A stretch of DNA of 64,000 bases from Chersky-840 sp963794615. Lineage in GTDB: Bacteria > Actinomycetota > Acidimicrobiia > Acidimicrobiales > UBA8190. The notes beneath the pieces were generated by a model. It did no database searches and had not been told where the DNA came from. It saw nothing but the letters and a program-made list of their open reading frames with translations. This document shows, one piece after another, positions 37,654-46,572 of this stretch (within the stretch, counting starts at the first letter, position 1; every line of letters starts with the position of its first letter). The stretch is from NCBI GenBank assembly GCA_963794615.1, contig CAWCEP010000007.1, forward strand, positions 124,001 to 188,000, given 5' to 3'. Position numbers and translations under genes: made by a program.

Positions 37654-38718
37654 ATGGACCAGGAGCGTCTCGCCGCGTGGGAGAAGGAGTACCAAGAGGT
37701 GCTCGACTCCCTCGGTGACCCCGCCGTGGTCTCTGACCAGGCTCGGCTGCGCGTCGCATCGCGGCGCCACAAGGAGCTCGAAGCCCTCCTGACCGTGGCG
37801 CGCCAACTCAACCAGTCCGAGGAGAACATGGCGACCGCACGCCAGATGCTGATCGAGGCCTCGGGCGACGATCGCGATGTCGTGACCGCCGAGATCGATC
37901 GAGCCGCGTCCGAAGCCGCCGCGCTCGAAGAAGAGCTCAGCCTCCTGCTGCTGGCGAAGGACCCCAACGACGGCCGAAACGTGATCGTTGAGATCCGTGG
38001 CGCCGAAGGTGGCGAGGAGGCGAACCTGTTCGCCAAGGACCTGTTCGAGATGTACCGGCGCTACGCCGAGGCACGGGGGTGGAAACTCGAGGTCCTGTCG
38101 TCTGACCCATCCGACCGCGACGGTCTCAACGAGGTCACGTTCACGGTGAAGGGCCCCGACGCATGGGCCCGCTTGAAGCACGAAGGAGGGACCCACCGGG
38201 TGCAACGCGTCCCGGTGACCGAGTCCCAGGGCAGGATCCACACCTCGGCGGCCACCGTGATGGTGCTCCCCGAGGCCGACGAGGTCGAGGTGTCCATCGA
38301 TCCGGCTGACCTTCGGGTCGACGTGTTCCGCTCGACGGGCCCGGGCGGACAGTCCGTGAACACCACAGACTCGGCGGTTCGCATCACGCACCTCCCGACC
38401 GGGATCGTCGTATCCATGCAGGACGAGAAGAGCCAGATCCAGAACCGCGCCCGCGCCCTGCAGGTGTTGCGGGCCAGGCTGCTCAAACTGGAGCAGGACC
38501 GTGTCGCCGCCGAGCAGTCGCAGCAGCGTCGCAGCCAGGTCGGAGGAGGGGGTCGGTCCGAGAAGATCCGGACCTACAACTTCAAGGAGAACCGGGTGAC
38601 CGACCATCGGGTCAAGCTCACCCTGCACAAGCTCGACCGGGTGCTCCAGGGCGACCTCGACGAGATCGTCGACGCGCTCCTCGCCGACGAGCGGGAGCGG
38701 GGGATCGCGGGGGCATGA
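37654..38718 (+). CDS. prfA: Peptide chain release factor 1
   Basis: Releases finished proteins at UAA and UAG. The 354 residues include the codon-reading PxT motif as VQRVPVTESQGRIHTSA (PVT in place of the more common PAT) and the catalytic GGQ in STGPGGQSVNTTDSAVR at about residue 231. The N-terminal coiled part is charged and helical. ATG 37654 is preferred over an in-frame GTG at 37648 because TACCCT lies 7 bases before it. Its TGA overlaps the ATG of prmC, the enzyme that methylates the GGQ glutamine, so the pair is translationally coupled. Confidence 0.98.
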   Translation: MDQERLAAWEKEYQEVLDSLGDPAVVSDQARLRVASRRHKELEALLTVARQLNQSEENMATARQMLIEASGDDRDVVTAEIDRAASEAAALEEELSLLLLAKDPNDGRNVIVEIRGAEGGEEANLFAKDLFEMYRRYAEARGWKLEVLSSDPSDRDGLNEVTFTVKGPDAWARLKHEGGTHRVQRVPVTESQGRIHTSAATVMVLPEADEVEVSIDPADLRVDVFRSTGPGGQSVNTTDSAVRITHLPTGIVVSMQDEKSQIQNRARALQVLRARLLKLEQDRVAAEQSQQRRSQVGGGGRSEKIRTYNFKENRVTDHRVKLTLHKLDRVLQGDLDEIVDALLADERERGIAGA

Positions 38719-39647
38719 CGCCGGCCGGCGCGTCGGTGGCACCCCTGCGGGTACGCGACCTGCTCGCCTCTGTCTCGCAGACCCTGGGTCCCGGGCCCCA
38801 AGCCCGATGGATCGTGGCCCACGTCACCGGGATGCGCGCCGTCGACCTCCTGGCCACACCCGACGTGGCGGTGACGCCGGCGGACTGGGACGCGGCCCGC
38901 ACCATCGTCGACCGGTGTCGGGCCGGCGAGCCCCTGCAGTACGTGCTCGGGACCTGGGCGTTCCGGGACCTGGAGCTTCACGTCGACCGGCGCGTCCTCA
39001 TACCCCGGCCCGAGACCGAATACGTCGTGGAGGTTGCCCTCGGCGAGCTCGCCGACCAGACGTCGCGTCACTCGGCGGGCTCACCCGTCGTCGCCGTGGA
39101 TCTCGGGACCGGGACGGGCGCGATCGCGCTGTCGTTGGCGGTGGAGTGCGAGGCCGCGATCGGATCGGCGGCGGGACCGGTCGAGGTGTGGGCGACCGAC
39201 GAGTCTCGCGACGCCCTCGAGGTGTGCCGCGCCAACCTCGCCGCCCTGGCGCAACGACATCCGCGCGCCGCGGCCCGGGTGCATGTCGCGCCCGGTTCGT
39301 GGTTCGACGCCCTCGCCCCCCACCTCGCCGGCCACATCGACCTGGCCGTGTCGAACCCCCCGTACGTCTCGGCGCCGGAGTGGGACTCGCTCGACCCCGT
39401 GGTCCGGAATTACGAGCCGGTGGCCGCGCTCGTGCCCGGTCCCACCGGGTTCGAGGCCGTCGAGACCGTGCTCACCGAGGCGCCGCGATGGCTCGCCCCC
39501 GGAGGAAGCCTCGTCGTCGAGCTGGCTCCGGCCCAGGCCGGCGCGGCCCGAGACCGAGCCGATGCGCTCGGGTACGAGAGGCCGTCGGTGCGAGACGACC
39601 TGGCGGGGCGCCCGCGGGTGCTCGTGGCCCGGTGGCCCCACTCGTGA
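38715..39647 (+). CDS. prmC: Release factor glutamine N5-methyltransferase
   Basis: Methylates the GGQ glutamine of release factors. The 310 residues have an N-terminal helical RF-binding domain, the SAM motif AVDLGTGTGAIALSLA and the catalytic NPPY motif in DLAVSNPPYVSAPEW. The start overlaps prfA by 4 bases and the stop overlaps the next gene as GTGA, giving a coupled prfA-prmC-tsaC cluster, the common bacterial order. A conserved RPETEYVVE precedes the SAM site. Confidence 0.96.
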   Translation: MTPAGASVAPLRVRDLLASVSQTLGPGPQARWIVAHVTGMRAVDLLATPDVAVTPADWDAARTIVDRCRAGEPLQYVLGTWAFRDLELHVDRRVLIPRPETEYVVEVALGELADQTSRHSAGSPVVAVDLGTGTGAIALSLAVECEAAIGSAAGPVEVWATDESRDALEVCRANLAALAQRHPRAAARVHVAPGSWFDALAPHLAGHIDLAVSNPPYVSAPEWDSLDPVVRNYEPVAALVPGPTGFEAVETVLTEAPRWLAPGGSLVVELAPAQAGAARDRADALGYERPSVRDDLAGRPRVLVARWPHS

Positions 39648-40261
39648 GGGGCGAGCAGCCGGCCCATCCCGTCGCCTTCGACGCGGCGGTGGCCGCGCTT
39701 CGGAGCGGAGCCGTGGTCGCCATCCCCACCGACACGGTGTACGGCTTCGCCGTGGACCCGACGATTCGCGGTGGTACCGACACGCTGTTCGCGTTGAAGG
39801 ACCGGCCCCGGTCACTCGAGCTCCCCGTCCTGGTGGCGTCGGTCGAGCAGGCCGAGGGGTTAGCCGGGCCGGCGGGGCTTTCCCCCCTGGCCCGACATCT
39901 GGCCGACGTCTTCTGGCCCGGCGCCCTCACCATCGTGGTTCCCCGCCGCCGCGGCCTGTCGTGGGCTCTCGGCGGCAGTGCCGGGACCATCGGGCTGCGC
40001 GTCCCCGACCACGCCGTGGCGCGGGCCCTGTGCGGCGAAGTGGGCGCGCTGGCGACGACGAGTGCGAACGTGCACGGGGAACCGCCCTGTACCGAGGCCG
40101 ACGCCGTGATGCGGAGCTTTGGGCCCACGGTGGTCGTCGTCGACGGCGGCCGCTGCGACGGGGCCCCGTCGACGGTGGTCGCCGCGCTCGATGACCTCCG
40201 TTGCCTGCGCGAAGGGGCCGTGGCCTGGGAGGACGTGCTGGCGGCGGCGCGAGAACGATGA
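39644..40261 (+). CDS. L-threonylcarbamoyladenylate synthase (TsaC/YrdC/Sua5 type)
   Basis: Makes threonylcarbamoyl-AMP, the precursor of the t6A modification of ANN-reading tRNAs. The 205 residues show the YrdC-domain marks AIPTDTVYGFAVDP, LFALKDRPRSLELPVLV (the KxR nucleotide loop), FWPGALTIVVPRR, IGLRVPDHAVARAL and TTSANVHGEPP. GTG 39644 overlaps the prmC stop by 4 bases. The C-terminal Sua5 domain of the longer form is absent, so it is the short TsaC-like type. Confidence 0.95.
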   Translation: MRGEQPAHPVAFDAAVAALRSGAVVAIPTDTVYGFAVDPTIRGGTDTLFALKDRPRSLELPVLVASVEQAEGLAGPAGLSPLARHLADVFWPGALTIVVPRRRGLSWALGGSAGTIGLRVPDHAVARALCGEVGALATTSANVHGEPPCTEADAVMRSFGPTVVVVDGGRCDGAPSTVVAALDDLRCLREGAVAWEDVLAAARER

Positions 40262-40367
40262 GGCCCGGTGTGGTCCGCTTGTGGCAGGCTCACGCCTGAG
40301 CACATCAGGGCCCGGCAACGACGGTTCGGGCCACGGCGCCGTCAGGCCGGTACGAAAGGGGCGACTC

Positions 40368-40778
40368 ATGCCAGCGGACCACGAGGCGACCGTGCGAGCT
40401 TTCTTCGAGGCCTGGGTCGAGCGCGATCCGGACCGTCTGACGAGCTTCTTCGCTCCCGACGGAACCTGGAGTGAGGCGAACCGCGACGCGGCCAAGGGCC
40501 CCGACGAGATCAGACCGGTCTTCGAGCTCCAGGTCGGCTTCGCCTCGGATTTCTCCTTCGAGTTCAAGCGATTGGAAGTGGTCCGGGACACCGTCTTCAC
40601 CGAGCGCGTCGACCGGTTCGTGATCAACGAAACGCCGATGGCGGTGCCGGTGGCCGGCATCTTCGAATTCGACGGCCACGGGCGCATCAGCGCGTGGCGC
40701 GACTACTACGACTGGTCGCTGCTCGAGGCGCAACTCCTGGCGGCGGGGGTGGACCTCAGCGGCGTAGACGACATCTGA
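40368..40778 (+). CDS. Limonene-epoxide-hydrolase-like / SnoaL-fold protein
   Basis: A 136-residue cone-shaped alpha+beta barrel protein. The series RVDRFVINETPMAVPVAGIF and FDGHGRISAWRDYYDWSLLE resembles limonene-1,2-epoxide hydrolases, where an Asp-Arg-Asp set activates water, so an epoxide hydrolase role is possible. Many relatives are simple ligand-binding SnoaL-like proteins, so this is not certain. ATG 40368 follows AAAGGGG at a normal distance. It is convergent with the thiolase-like gene, with 15 bases between the stops. Confidence 0.75.
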   Translation: MPADHEATVRAFFEAWVERDPDRLTSFFAPDGTWSEANRDAAKGPDEIRPVFELQVGFASDFSFEFKRLEVVRDTVFTERVDRFVINETPMAVPVAGIFEFDGHGRISAWRDYYDWSLLEAQLLAAGVDLSGVDDI

Positions 40779-40793
40779 CGCTCGTCGTGAGCG

Positions 40794-42316
40794 TCACCGG
40801 AGCTCGGTCCGGCCGTCGGCACTCAGGCGTGCCCGGCGACCGCAGCCCTCGTGCTTCATCGAGCGCGAGCATGTCGTCACGATCGACGATGTTCGCCCAG
40901 GTCCTGCGCCCGTCGTCGGTGAGCACGGCGAGGATGGCGAGCTCGGGCTCCCCGTCTCGGCCGTGGACCACGGTGTAGGTCTCGACGGTCGCATCGCCTT
41001 CGAAGTCCGCAGCCACCGTGCGCCGGGGGAGCGCGTCGACGTCATCCTGCGGCGACGCGTGGCGGAACCCCGCCGCGGGCGGGGAGGTCGACCACACCCC
41101 GACGGCGTGCTTCGTGCTGTACCACCCCAGGCCCGTGACGAGGCCTACGGCGCCGGGATCGGCACGGAGGCGCTCGGTCATCGAGGCGATGGAGTGGGTC
41201 ACGTAGTTGTTGCCCGGACCCCCGGCGAACCCGAGACCACCCGTGACGGTCAGGGACCGGCCCGGATCGTCGAGGGGGAGGCCCAGCTCGAGGGCGGCGA
41301 TCTGCACGGCGCAGGGGAAGCACGAGTACAGATCCACGTGAGCCACGTCGTCCATGCCGATCGCGGCGAGCGCCAGGGCCCGCTGGGCGGCGATGCGGAC
41401 GGCTGGGGAGGATCGCAGGTCGTGTCGATGGGACACGAACCAGTGGTCGTGCGCGTCCGCCCCCGCCACCGGGAACACCCATCGCTCTTCGGGTACCCCC
41501 GCGGCGCGCGCCGCTTGCACCGAGCACAGGATGAGGGCCGCGCCCTGGTCGACCCGGTTGTTGGCGTTCATCAGCTTCGGATAGGGGAACGACACCATCC
41601 GGTTGGACGGCCCCGTCGACCTGATGTCCTGCGCAGAGCGAGGTTGACGCGACCATGCATAGGGGTTCGTCGCCGCCACCGACGAGAACCGTGCCCAGAG
41701 CTCTGCCACGTGGCGCTGGTGTTCGTCGATCGTCCGGCCCGCCGCGTACCGCAGCGCGTTCTCGAACAGAGGGAAGATCCGCAGCGGCCGGTCGAGCCCC
41801 CGCGCCGCCTCGTCCTCGGTGACGCCGGGTCGATCGGTGCCGAGGACCACCGGGGTCGTCGTGCCCTCGGGCTGCGTGGTCCAGGCCAGGACGGGGTGCC
41901 CCGGGTCGCGGCGAGCCGCCAGGCGCGTGAACCCGCATTCGGCCCCCGTGACGAGCACCACGTCCAGCTCCCCGCGGGCGATCTCCGAGCGCGGTGGCGT
42001 TCACGACGGTCTGCGGGTTGTTCCCCCCGACCGTCGTCAACGCCAGCTCCGGGGGCTCGATCCCGAGACGCCCGGCGACGAGCAGCCCTGGGTTCACGTA
42101 CGGCCAGCTCAGGGGGAGGATCACCCGGAGTGACTGCGCCCGGGCCAGAAGACCGCGCCCGTCGTCACGGGCGCCGCTGTCCCACCCGGCGACGCGCAAC
42201 GCTCTCGCCATGAGTTCGACCGGCTCGTCCCGGTCGGAGATCGGAGCCTCGGGGTTCGGGCGCTCGGTCACCTGGCCCACGCCGACCAGCACCGGCGTTC
42301 GAGGGTCGAGGGCCAC
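40794..42316 (-). CDS. Thiolase-superfamily protein, acetyl-CoA acetyltransferase-like (two frame breaks)
   Basis: A thiolase-fold protein of about 506 residues of the kind annotated as acetyl-CoA acetyltransferase in Actinomycetota. The N-terminus is RTPVLVGVGQVTERPNPEAP, the middle has VLVTGAECGFTRLAARR and LMNANNRVDQGAALILCS, then DLYSCFPCAVQIAALELGLP and GGLGFAGGPGNNYVTHSIAS. Two extra bases break the frame, at 41989 (between GCG and TCG) and 40860 (between CTC and ATG); corrected, it ends HEGCGRRARLSADGRTELR. GTG 42316 is used, with TACGCT 8 bases upstream. Substrate and true activity are unknown; sterol or fatty acid catabolism is possible. Confidence 0.82.
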
Positions 42317-42374
42317 GGGCGCCGAGCGTACCGTTCGGGTCGGGGGAGCCCCCGGGGCGGCACAGGTGCCTCGG

Positions 42375-42380
42375 TATGCT
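42375..42380 (+). promoter_or_regulatory. -10 box of a probable leaderless rpiB transcript
   Basis: TATGCT ends 6 bases before ATG 42387. Confidence 0.65.
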
Positions 42381-42386
42381 TCGGCC

Positions 42387-42827
42387 ATGCGCATCGCGGT
42401 CGGCTCCGATCACGCCGGCTATCTCCTCAAGGAGTTCCTGTCCGCCCACCTGACCGAGTTGGGACACGAGGTCGACGACCTCGGCACGGACTCCGAACGC
42501 AGGGTCGACTACCCCGGCTACGGGGCGGCGGTGGGACGGGCGGTGACCGAAGGACGGGCCGACCTCGGTCTGGCCGCATGCGGGACGGGGATCGGCATCT
42601 CCATCGCCGCCAACAAGATCGAGGGAGTCCGAGCGGCCGTCGTCCACGACGTCACGACGGCGCGCCTCGCCCGGGCCCATACCCATGCCAACGTCCTGTG
42701 CATGGGGGGCCGCACCATCGGGCACGAGGTGGCCAAGGACGCCGTCGACACCTTCTTGTCGACGGAGCCCATCGGGGGCCGCCACGAGCAGCGGATCCAC
42801 GAGATCGCTCTGCTCGAGGCGCGCTGA
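42387..42827 (+). CDS. rpiB: Ribose-5-phosphate isomerase B
   Basis: Interconverts ribose-5-phosphate and ribulose-5-phosphate in the pentose phosphate pathway. The 146 residues have the family pattern MRIAVGSDHAGYLLKEFLSA, AACGTGIGISIAANKIEGVR and ARAHTHANVLCMGGRTIG. In most bacteria the base in the GTG loop is Cys, and the sequence CGTGIG keeps it. ATG 42387 has TATGCT 6 bases upstream. It is divergent from the thiolase-like gene (70 bases) and is followed by glyA. Confidence 0.96.
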   Translation: MRIAVGSDHAGYLLKEFLSAHLTELGHEVDDLGTDSERRVDYPGYGAAVGRAVTEGRADLGLAACGTGIGISIAANKIEGVRAAVVHDVTTARLARAHTHANVLCMGGRTIGHEVAKDAVDTFLSTEPIGGRHEQRIHEIALLEAR

Positions 42828-42840
42828 GTTGCGGGGCGCT

Positions 42841-42885
42841 GAGTTGGGGCGCACCGCGTTGGAGCGCACCGCGTTGGGGCGCACT
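42841..42885. repeat. Three 15-bp tandem repeats before glyA
   Basis: GAGTTGGGGCGCACC, GCGTTGGAGCGCACC and GCGTTGGGGCGCACT lie head to tail, with a partial fourth copy, between rpiB and glyA. With no spacers and only three copies this is not a CRISPR; slippage or a regulatory role are both possible. Confidence 0.75.
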
Positions 42886-42933
42886 GCGTTTGGCGAGACA
42901 TGGTTGAGAGCACCGAGAGGATCAAGATGACCG

Positions 42934-44277
42934 ATGCACAGCGACGGCGCCCGCCGGGCGTCGTCCCCCTTCGACCAGTGGCTCGTCGAGGACCCCGAGA
43001 TCTTCGCCCTGCTCGGCGCCGAGATCGACAGGCAGTCGACGACCCTGCAGCTGATCGCGTCGGAGAACTTCACGTCGCCGGCGGTGCTGGCTGCCTCGGG
43101 ATCGGTGCTCACCAACAAGTACTCCGAGGGCTATCCGGGCCGGCGGTACTACGGGGGGAACCAGGTCATCGACGAGGTCGAGAACCTGGCCCGGGACCGG
43201 GCCAAGGCCCTGTTCGGGGCGGAGCACGCCAATGTCCAGCCCCATGCCGGCGCGATCGCCAACCTGGCGGTGTACCAGGCGTTGCTCGAGCCGGGGGACA
43301 CCGTGCTCGCCATGAGCCTGGACCACGGCGGTCATCTCACCCACGGCTCGCCGGCGAGCATCACCAGCAAGATCTGGCATTTCGTCGCCTACGGGGTGAC
43401 CCCGGCATCGGGGGACCCCGCCGCGCCGGGCGAGACCATCGACTTCGACGAGGTGGCCGACGTCGCCAAGCGCGAACGCCCCAAATTGATCGTGGCCGGC
43501 GCGACCGCCTACCCCCGCCTCATCGACGCCCAACCCTTCCGGGAGATCGCCGATGCCGTGGGTGCGAAGCTCATGTTCGACATCGCCCATCCCGCCGGGT
43601 TGGTGGCCGGGGGTGTGCACCCCAATCCCGTCGGCATCGCCGACGTGGTGACGCTCACCACCCACAAGACGTTGCGGGGCCCGCGCGGCGGCGCCATCCT
43701 GTGCGACCAGGCCTTCGCCAAGGTGATCGACTCCGCTGTCTTCCCCGGGCTCCAGGGCGGCCCCCTCGAGCACGTCATCGCGGCCAAGGCGGTGGCCTTC
43801 CGTGAGGCGTCGCTGCCGTCGTTCCGCGCCTATGCGGCCAGTGTCGTCGCCAACGCACGAGCCCTCGCCGCCGCACTCGCCGACGAAGGCTTCCGGCTGG
43901 TGTCGGGGGGAACGGACAATCACCTGCTCCTCGTGGACCTGCGTCCCTTCGACGCCGAGCTCACGGGCAAAGAGGCCCAAGAGGTTCTCGACCGGGCCGG
44001 GATCACCCTCAATCGCAACACCATTCCCGACGACCCGCGCTCGCCGTTCGTGACGTCGGGGCTGCGGCTCGGCACCGCCGCCCAGACCACGGCGGGGATG
44101 GGAACCCAGGAGATGGTCCAGGTCGCGGCCCTGATCGGGCGCGCCCTGCGCGAGCGCGGGGACGAGGCCGCCCTGCGCGACGTGCGGGGCGAGGTCCTCG
44201 ACCTGTGTGGGGGGTTCCCGCCCTATCCCGAGCTGGTCAGAGGCGCCGCCCTGCCGAGTCCAGCCGGAGGCCGCTGA
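42934..44277 (+). CDS. glyA: Serine hydroxymethyltransferase
   Basis: PLP enzyme of 447 residues that interconverts serine and glycine with tetrahydrofolate. Marks are LIASENFTSPAVLAASGS, YSEGYPGRRYYGGNQVIDEV, and the PLP lysine in VTLTTHKTLRGPRGG. Later parts are FPGLQGGPLEHVIAAKAVAF and TSGLRLGTAA. ATG 42934 is used. A second ATG at 42927 has a better-placed GAGAGG but is in another frame, so a frame error near the N-terminus is possible; it would change only the first 15 or so residues. The wecA-like gene starts 4 bases after the stop. Confidence 0.97.
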   Translation: MHSDGARRASSPFDQWLVEDPEIFALLGAEIDRQSTTLQLIASENFTSPAVLAASGSVLTNKYSEGYPGRRYYGGNQVIDEVENLARDRAKALFGAEHANVQPHAGAIANLAVYQALLEPGDTVLAMSLDHGGHLTHGSPASITSKIWHFVAYGVTPASGDPAAPGETIDFDEVADVAKRERPKLIVAGATAYPRLIDAQPFREIADAVGAKLMFDIAHPAGLVAGGVHPNPVGIADVVTLTTHKTLRGPRGGAILCDQAFAKVIDSAVFPGLQGGPLEHVIAAKAVAFREASLPSFRAYAASVVANARALAAALADEGFRLVSGGTDNHLLLVDLRPFDAELTGKEAQEVLDRAGITLNRNTIPDDPRSPFVTSGLRLGTAAQTTAGMGTQEMVQVAALIGRALRERGDEAALRDVRGEVLDLCGGFPPYPELVRGAALPSPAGGR

Positions 44278-44281
44278 GGCC

Positions 44282-45619
44282 GTGCCCCCTCTCGGGGCGT
44301 ACGTGATCGTGGCCGCTGTGGCCGCCGTAGGCACGTTCGCGGCGATGTTCCCGATCCGCGCCCTGGCCACCCGGGCCGGATTCGTGGTCGAGCCCGACGA
44401 GCGTCGGGTCCACACCCGCGTGACCCCGTACGGGGGTGGCGCGGCGATGTTCCTGGCGTTCTGCGTCGCCATCCTGGTGGCATCGCAATTGGGGCAGCTG
44501 CACGGGCTCTTCGCGGGGTCCTCGGAGCCGCTCGGCCTCGTGCTCGGAGCGGCGGTGATCTTCGTCGTGGGTTTCATCGACGACGTCCGGGAGATGTCGG
44601 CGCCGGCCAAGATGGCCGGGCAGGTGCTCGCCGCGATGGTGCTCGTCTTCCTCGGCGTCACGATGTTCCAGTTCAAGATCCCCTTCGTCGGCTTCTTCGT
44701 GCTCTCCCCCGATGTGACGCCGCTGCTCACGGCGTTGTGGGTGATCGTCATCACCAACGCCGTGAATCTCATCGACGGCCTCGACGGTCTCGCCACCGGG
44801 ATCGTGGCCATCGCCTCGGGAGCGCTGGCGGTCTACGGCCTTCGTCTCGTCTATGTGGGCGTCCTCCCCCCCGACAACCTCGGCCCGCTCATCGCGGTGG
44901 TGGCGTTCGGGGTCTGCATCGGGTTCCTTCCCCACAACCTGCATCCCGCCCGGGCGTTCATGGGCGACGCCGGCGCGCTGTTCCTGGGTCTGCTGTTGGC
45001 CGCCTCCACCATGCTCATCGGCGGACGGACCCCCGACGTCAGCGGGCAGACCTACTTCTTCTTCGCGCCCCTGTTCATCCCGGTCTTCATCCTCGGTGTT
45101 CCCATCGCCGACATGGCGTTCGCCTTCATCCGACGCACGGCCAGAGGTACGGGGTTCCACACCCCGGACAAGGACCATGTCCATCACCGGCTCCTGCGCC
45201 TCGGGCACGGCCCCCGGCGCACCGTCGCCATCTTGTGGGCCTGGACGGCAGTCCTGTCCGCGTTCTTGTTGCTACCCCTGTTCGACAAGCGCGCCAACGC
45301 CGTCATCCTCATCGGGATCATCGTGCTCGGCCTGGCGCTCTACACCCTGTTCCATCCCGGGCTCCGCAAGGACACCGTCGACGGCAACGGCGCCGTGAAG
45401 AACGAGGCCCTCGTCGGCAAGGACGCCCCGCCCGGTCCGCCTCGAAACGGGTCGTCGCCGACGTCGGAGGAGGTGGCGGTGAAGACGGCCCGCGACAACG
45501 GCCAGAACGGTCAGAACGGGGAGAACGCCGGGAGCGGGACCAGGTCGGGGGGAAGCGATGTCCCTCGTGCCGCCACCCCCGTCACGCACGCCGCTTCCCG
45601 GGTGAAGGGACACCCGTAG
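44282..45619 (+). CDS. WecA/TagO-type undecaprenyl-phosphate sugar-1-phosphate transferase
   Basis: Membrane enzyme of 445 residues starting cell-wall polymer synthesis by moving a GlcNAc-type sugar phosphate to undecaprenyl phosphate. About ten membrane helices are seen. Conserved parts are HTRVTPYGGGAAMF, FIDDVREMSAPAKM, NAVNLIDGLDGLATGIVAIA (the catalytic D-D region), MGDAGALFLG and the HxHHRLL loop as DKDHVHHRLLRLGHG. The C-terminal 85 residues are polar and low complexity (NGQNGQNGEN). GTG 44282 lies 4 bases after glyA. Its place between glyA and the atp operon is conserved in Actinomycetota. Confidence 0.93.
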   Translation: MPPLGAYVIVAAVAAVGTFAAMFPIRALATRAGFVVEPDERRVHTRVTPYGGGAAMFLAFCVAILVASQLGQLHGLFAGSSEPLGLVLGAAVIFVVGFIDDVREMSAPAKMAGQVLAAMVLVFLGVTMFQFKIPFVGFFVLSPDVTPLLTALWVIVITNAVNLIDGLDGLATGIVAIASGALAVYGLRLVYVGVLPPDNLGPLIAVVAFGVCIGFLPHNLHPARAFMGDAGALFLGLLLAASTMLIGGRTPDVSGQTYFFFAPLFIPVFILGVPIADMAFAFIRRTARGTGFHTPDKDHVHHRLLRLGHGPRRTVAILWAWTAVLSAFLLLPLFDKRANAVILIGIIVLGLALYTLFHPGLRKDTVDGNGAVKNEALVGKDAPPGPPRNGSSPTSEEVAVKTARDNGQNGQNGENAGSGTRSGGSDVPRAATPVTHAASRVKGHP

Positions 45620-45854
45620 ATCCGGCGATCTCTTTGCAGAGCGCAAATAGTGGCTGGTTCGGGCTCGTTTTGCCGCGCTCAGGGGGTGGATGCGAAGATT
45701 GTGGTGTGCGCTTCCCGCTCCCAGTCGGCTCCGATGAACGGAGACCGGCCATGGTTGCAGTCGGTGCGAGCGCCGGGCACACCGAGTGACCTCGGGCCAG
45801 CCCAGGCAATGCACGGCACCTGCCCTCTGAGCGACGCGCGCCAAGCGAGAGGAC

Positions 45855-46058
45855 GTGGAGGAGAAGCCCCCGCCGAGGGTCTTCGATCTCATGACCATCG
45901 GCTTGGCATCGGCGCTGATGATCGGGATCGCACTCGGCGCCGGCCTGGCCATCGACGCCTGGCTGCACACGAGCCCCATCGCCACGCTGGTCGGCCTGGC
46001 CGTCGGGATTGCCGCCGCGGTGGGCAGCACCGTGCGCCAGATCCGCAAGCTCCTGTAG
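45855..46058 (+). CDS. AtpZ/AtpI-like small ATP synthase-associated protein
   Basis: A 67-residue protein with two membrane helices (LASALMIGIALGAGLAIDAW and ATLVGLAVGIAAAVGSTVRQ) joined by a short loop, the hairpin design of AtpZ-like proteins encoded at the start of atp operons. It may help c-ring assembly or magnesium/calcium handling. The GTG start follows GAGAGG. The 235 bases upstream contain an inverted repeat (TTTGC...GCAAA near 45634) but no clear promoter. Confidence 0.75.
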   Translation: MEEKPPPRVFDLMTIGLASALMIGIALGAGLAIDAWLHTSPIATLVGLAVGIAAAVGSTVRQIRKLL

Positions 46059-46119
46059 ACGCCTCCGCCCCAGCGAGCTCCACGCCTCCCTCGCACCTCG
46101 TTCGGGTGGGTGTGCGGTG

Positions 46120-46572
46120 ATGGTCAACCTGTTCTCGAGCTTCTCCGTCCCCCAGATCTCGACCGTCGCCCGGCGCACGGCCCTGGTCTCCATGGGGGTA
46201 GGAGCGGGCGCCCTCGTGATCGGCGTGGTGGCGGGCTACCCGCTCGTCGGCCTCGGGATATGCCTGGGCCTGGCCATAGCGCTGGTCAACTTCCGTCTCA
46301 TCTCACGCGCCACGGTCAAGGCGGCGGGATCCGAGGACGAGAACAAGCGTCGGCCGTTGGTGTTCAACACGCTCGGTCGGCTGGGTGTCATCAGCGTCAT
46401 CGCCCTGGGCATCACGTTCTTCGTCGAGCAACTCGGCTTCGGGACGTTGATCGGCCTGGCAGTCTTCCAATTCTCCTTGCTCGCCAACGTGGTCGTCTCG
46501 ATGCTGCGCAACCCGCTCATGGGGGACACGACCATGGGAACGCCGTTCGTGGACGACGACGAGGGCACATGA
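46120..46572 (+). CDS. atpI: ATP synthase subunit I-like protein
   Basis: A 150-residue protein with four hydrophobic helices (SMGVGAGALVIGVVAGYPLV, LGICLGLAIALVNFRLISR, LGVISVIALGITFFVEQLGF, TLIGLAVFQFSLLANVVVSM). This resembles AtpI, the non-essential assembly factor of the Fo c-ring. ATG 46120 or the preceding GTG 46117 may start it. Its stop overlaps the atpB start as ATGA. A charged loop (GSEDENKRRP) lies between helices 2 and 3. Confidence 0.83.
   Translation: MVNLFSSFSVPQISTVARRTALVSMGVGAGALVIGVVAGYPLVGLGICLGLAIALVNFRLISRATVKAAGSEDENKRRPLVFNTLGRLGVISVIALGITFFVEQLGFGTLIGLAVFQFSLLANVVVSMLRNPLMGDTTMGTPFVDDDEGT

Noticed and set aside
42841..42885. CRISPR-like repeats before glyA
   Set aside because: The units are only 15 bases, directly abutting, without spacers and without cas genes in the window.
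42828..42933. Glycine riboswitch before glyA
   Set aside because: The gap is short and filled with 15-base repeats; no glycine aptamer features are seen.
42922..44811. A 629-codon open frame on the minus strand opposite glyA and the wecA-like gene
   Set aside because: It is an antisense shadow of two well conserved genes in high-GC DNA; its composition is H/D/R/G-rich without any family motif.
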